Made by a program: the position numbers and the translations under genes
In this document: one piece after another, positions 63,093 to 64,000 of the stretch
How the letters are laid out: each line of letters starts with the position of its first letter
Numbering within the stretch: the stretch's first letter is position 1
Assembly: GCA_963820495.1 (NCBI GenBank)
Contig: CAWGAF010000002.1
Coordinates: 62,001-126,000, forward strand
DNA from: JBBIPA01 sp963820495
GTDB taxonomy: Bacteria > Chloroflexota > Dehalococcoidia > GIF9 > UBA5629
DNA: 64,000 nucleotides
Direction of reading: 5' to 3'
Notes under the pieces: model-generated
Databases searched by the model: none
The model's input: only the letters and a program-made list of their open reading frames with translations
What the model was told of the DNA's origin: nothing

Positions 63093-64000
63093 TGTGGGGG
63101 ACGAGTAATGTTTTATTATTAATGGCCCTGGTCTATGCAGCTTTGGTGGTAACTATCGTTATATTTTTAAGTATACGCAAGCGTAAGAAGGGCCGTTCGC
63201 GTTCGGGCCAAAAGAAGGCACAGGTACCTACCTCTATAAGTAATAACACCTACATCATTAACGGGCGCTATGAACTAATGTCACCGCCTCACAAGCAGGG
63301 TGGCATGGCAACCATTTGGCTTGCGGTCGATCGCAAAACAGGCAGGACGTGCGTTATCAAAACACCGCGCAGGGGTACTACGATAGATAATGTGTACCTT
63401 GAAAAGCTCCTGTTAGAAGCCAGCTATTTGAAGAGGCTCAAACATCCTAACATAGTCAAATACTTTGACGATTTCTACTATAAGGGCGAATTTCACCTTG
63501 TCATTGATTACCTGAATGGGGAAACTCTGATGGCATCATCGCCGAGGTCTCCCTTTGATGAACAACAGGTCATCTTCTGGGCTTGCCAGCTGCTAGATGC
63601 GCTTTCTTACATACACGCCGGCGGCATAGTTCACAGGGACGTTAACCCTAAGAACATAATGCTGCGCAACGATGGTACGGTCGAGCTGATCGATTTTGGC
63701 ACGGCGAAAGACTTGAATGATGCTAGTAAAAATAAGACAAGCATTGATCCGTTTACGCAGATCATGAACAAGGGCTTTGATATCCCAGAGCTGTTCATAG
63801 GCGGGGAAAGCGACCAGCGCTGTGACCTCTGCGGCCTGGCACAGACCTGCATATATCTCCTTACGCTCAATCCGCCAAACGAGATTTGCTCGAGCTTGTT
63901 CAAATCCAACTGGCCACGCTCGTACAGTGAAGCCACAACTATTGCTGATTACCTTATGACAGCTGGTGTATCAAATCGTACGGCAAAGTGTCTGGCACAA
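63092..64000 (+). CDS. Membrane-anchored Ser/Thr protein kinase (truncated by window end)
   Basis: The 303 visible residues open with a transmembrane helix (VLLLMALVYAALVVTIVIFL) and a basic linker, so the kinase sits inside the membrane by its N-terminus. Domain features: GGMATIWLAVD, Lys90 (CVIKTP), Glu109 in the C-helix, HRDVNPKNIM (Asp183, Asn188) and DFGTAKD. The usual Lys two residues after the catalytic Asp (HRDxKPxN) is Asn185. The reading frame is open at base 64000, so the C-terminal part is missing. It is preceded by its cognate phosphatase. Confidence 0.9.
   Translation, partial: MWGTSNVLLLMALVYAALVVTIVIFLSIRKRKKGRSRSGQKKAQVPTSISNNTYIINGRYELMSPPHKQGGMATIWLAVDRKTGRTCVIKTPRRGTTIDNVYLEKLLLEASYLKRLKHPNIVKYFDDFYYKGEFHLVIDYLNGETLMASSPRSPFDEQQVIFWACQLLDALSYIHAGGIVHRDVNPKNIMLRNDGTVELIDFGTAKDLNDASKNKTSIDPFTQIMNKGFDIPELFIGGESDQRCDLCGLAQTCIYLLTLNPPNEICSSLFKSNWPRSYSEATTIADYLMTAGVSNRTAKCLAQ

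Overview
The window looks like a chromosome segment from an anaerobic, uncultured bacterium, most probably of the Chloroflexota class Dehalococcoidia. This is inferred from gene content, not from a marker-gene phylogeny. The pointers are an 11-subunit complex I operon without the NADH-input module NuoEFG and with a small DUF2007-type gene between nuoK and nuoL, ferredoxin-linked metabolism, a molybdopterin transhydroxylase-like enzyme and many FAD/Fe-S oxidoreductases. No rRNA, tRNA or CRISPR array was found.

Layout. 1-2250: end of an unrecognised gene, an ADP-ribosylglycohydrolase and a 2H (LigT-like) phosphoesterase. 2618-12738 (minus): nuoABCDHIJK-DUF2007-nuoLMN with a recognisable promoter; I re-assign the nuoA start to a TTG codon. 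13068-24278: housekeeping genes (rsmD, coaD, ferredoxin, proC, yggS, leuS, a minimal metallopeptidase, SDR, Pit phosphate transporter with its PhoU-like partner), with an EVE-domain/NucS-like nuclease fusion and an unannotated 24-residue CxxC/Lys-Ala peptide gene. 24811-26238: a secreted peptide made of six near-identical 12-residue units behind its own promoter, then a complete IS481-like element with terminal inverted repeats. 26449-27954: EF-P and its lysyl-ligase EpmA side by side.

28241-48848 is a catabolic region. A transhydroxylase-like molybdenum enzyme (large subunit, Fe-S subunit with a C-terminal beta-sandwich, small third ORF) is divergent from a tandemly duplicated three-gene cassette: FAD oxidase A, double-CCG iron-sulfur protein, FAD oxidase B, then the same three again. 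Around them are three metallo-beta-lactamase-fold proteins (one with a broken metal motif), an amidohydrolase, a PreA/dihydroorotate-dehydrogenase-like ferredoxin enzyme and a DUF362 ferredoxin protein. Together they suggest anaerobic oxidation, reduction and hydrolysis of (poly)phenolic or related compounds, with electrons passed through Fe-S proteins. The substrate is not visible from sequence.

49164-54973 holds accessory genes: a HicBA pair whose toxin frame carries a stop, a TPR/Ig-like surface protein, a GHKL ATPase of unknown function and a MazF/RHH toxin-antitoxin pair. 55140-60648: 2-oxoacid:ferredoxin oxidoreductase, a zinc-ribbon mini-protein and alpha-glucan phosphorylase. 60808-64000: a phospho-signalling set (FHA-winged helix regulator, zinc-ribbon-FHA protein, PP2C phosphatase, membrane-anchored Ser/Thr kinase cut by the window end). 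REP/MITE-like palindromic elements are scattered between genes.
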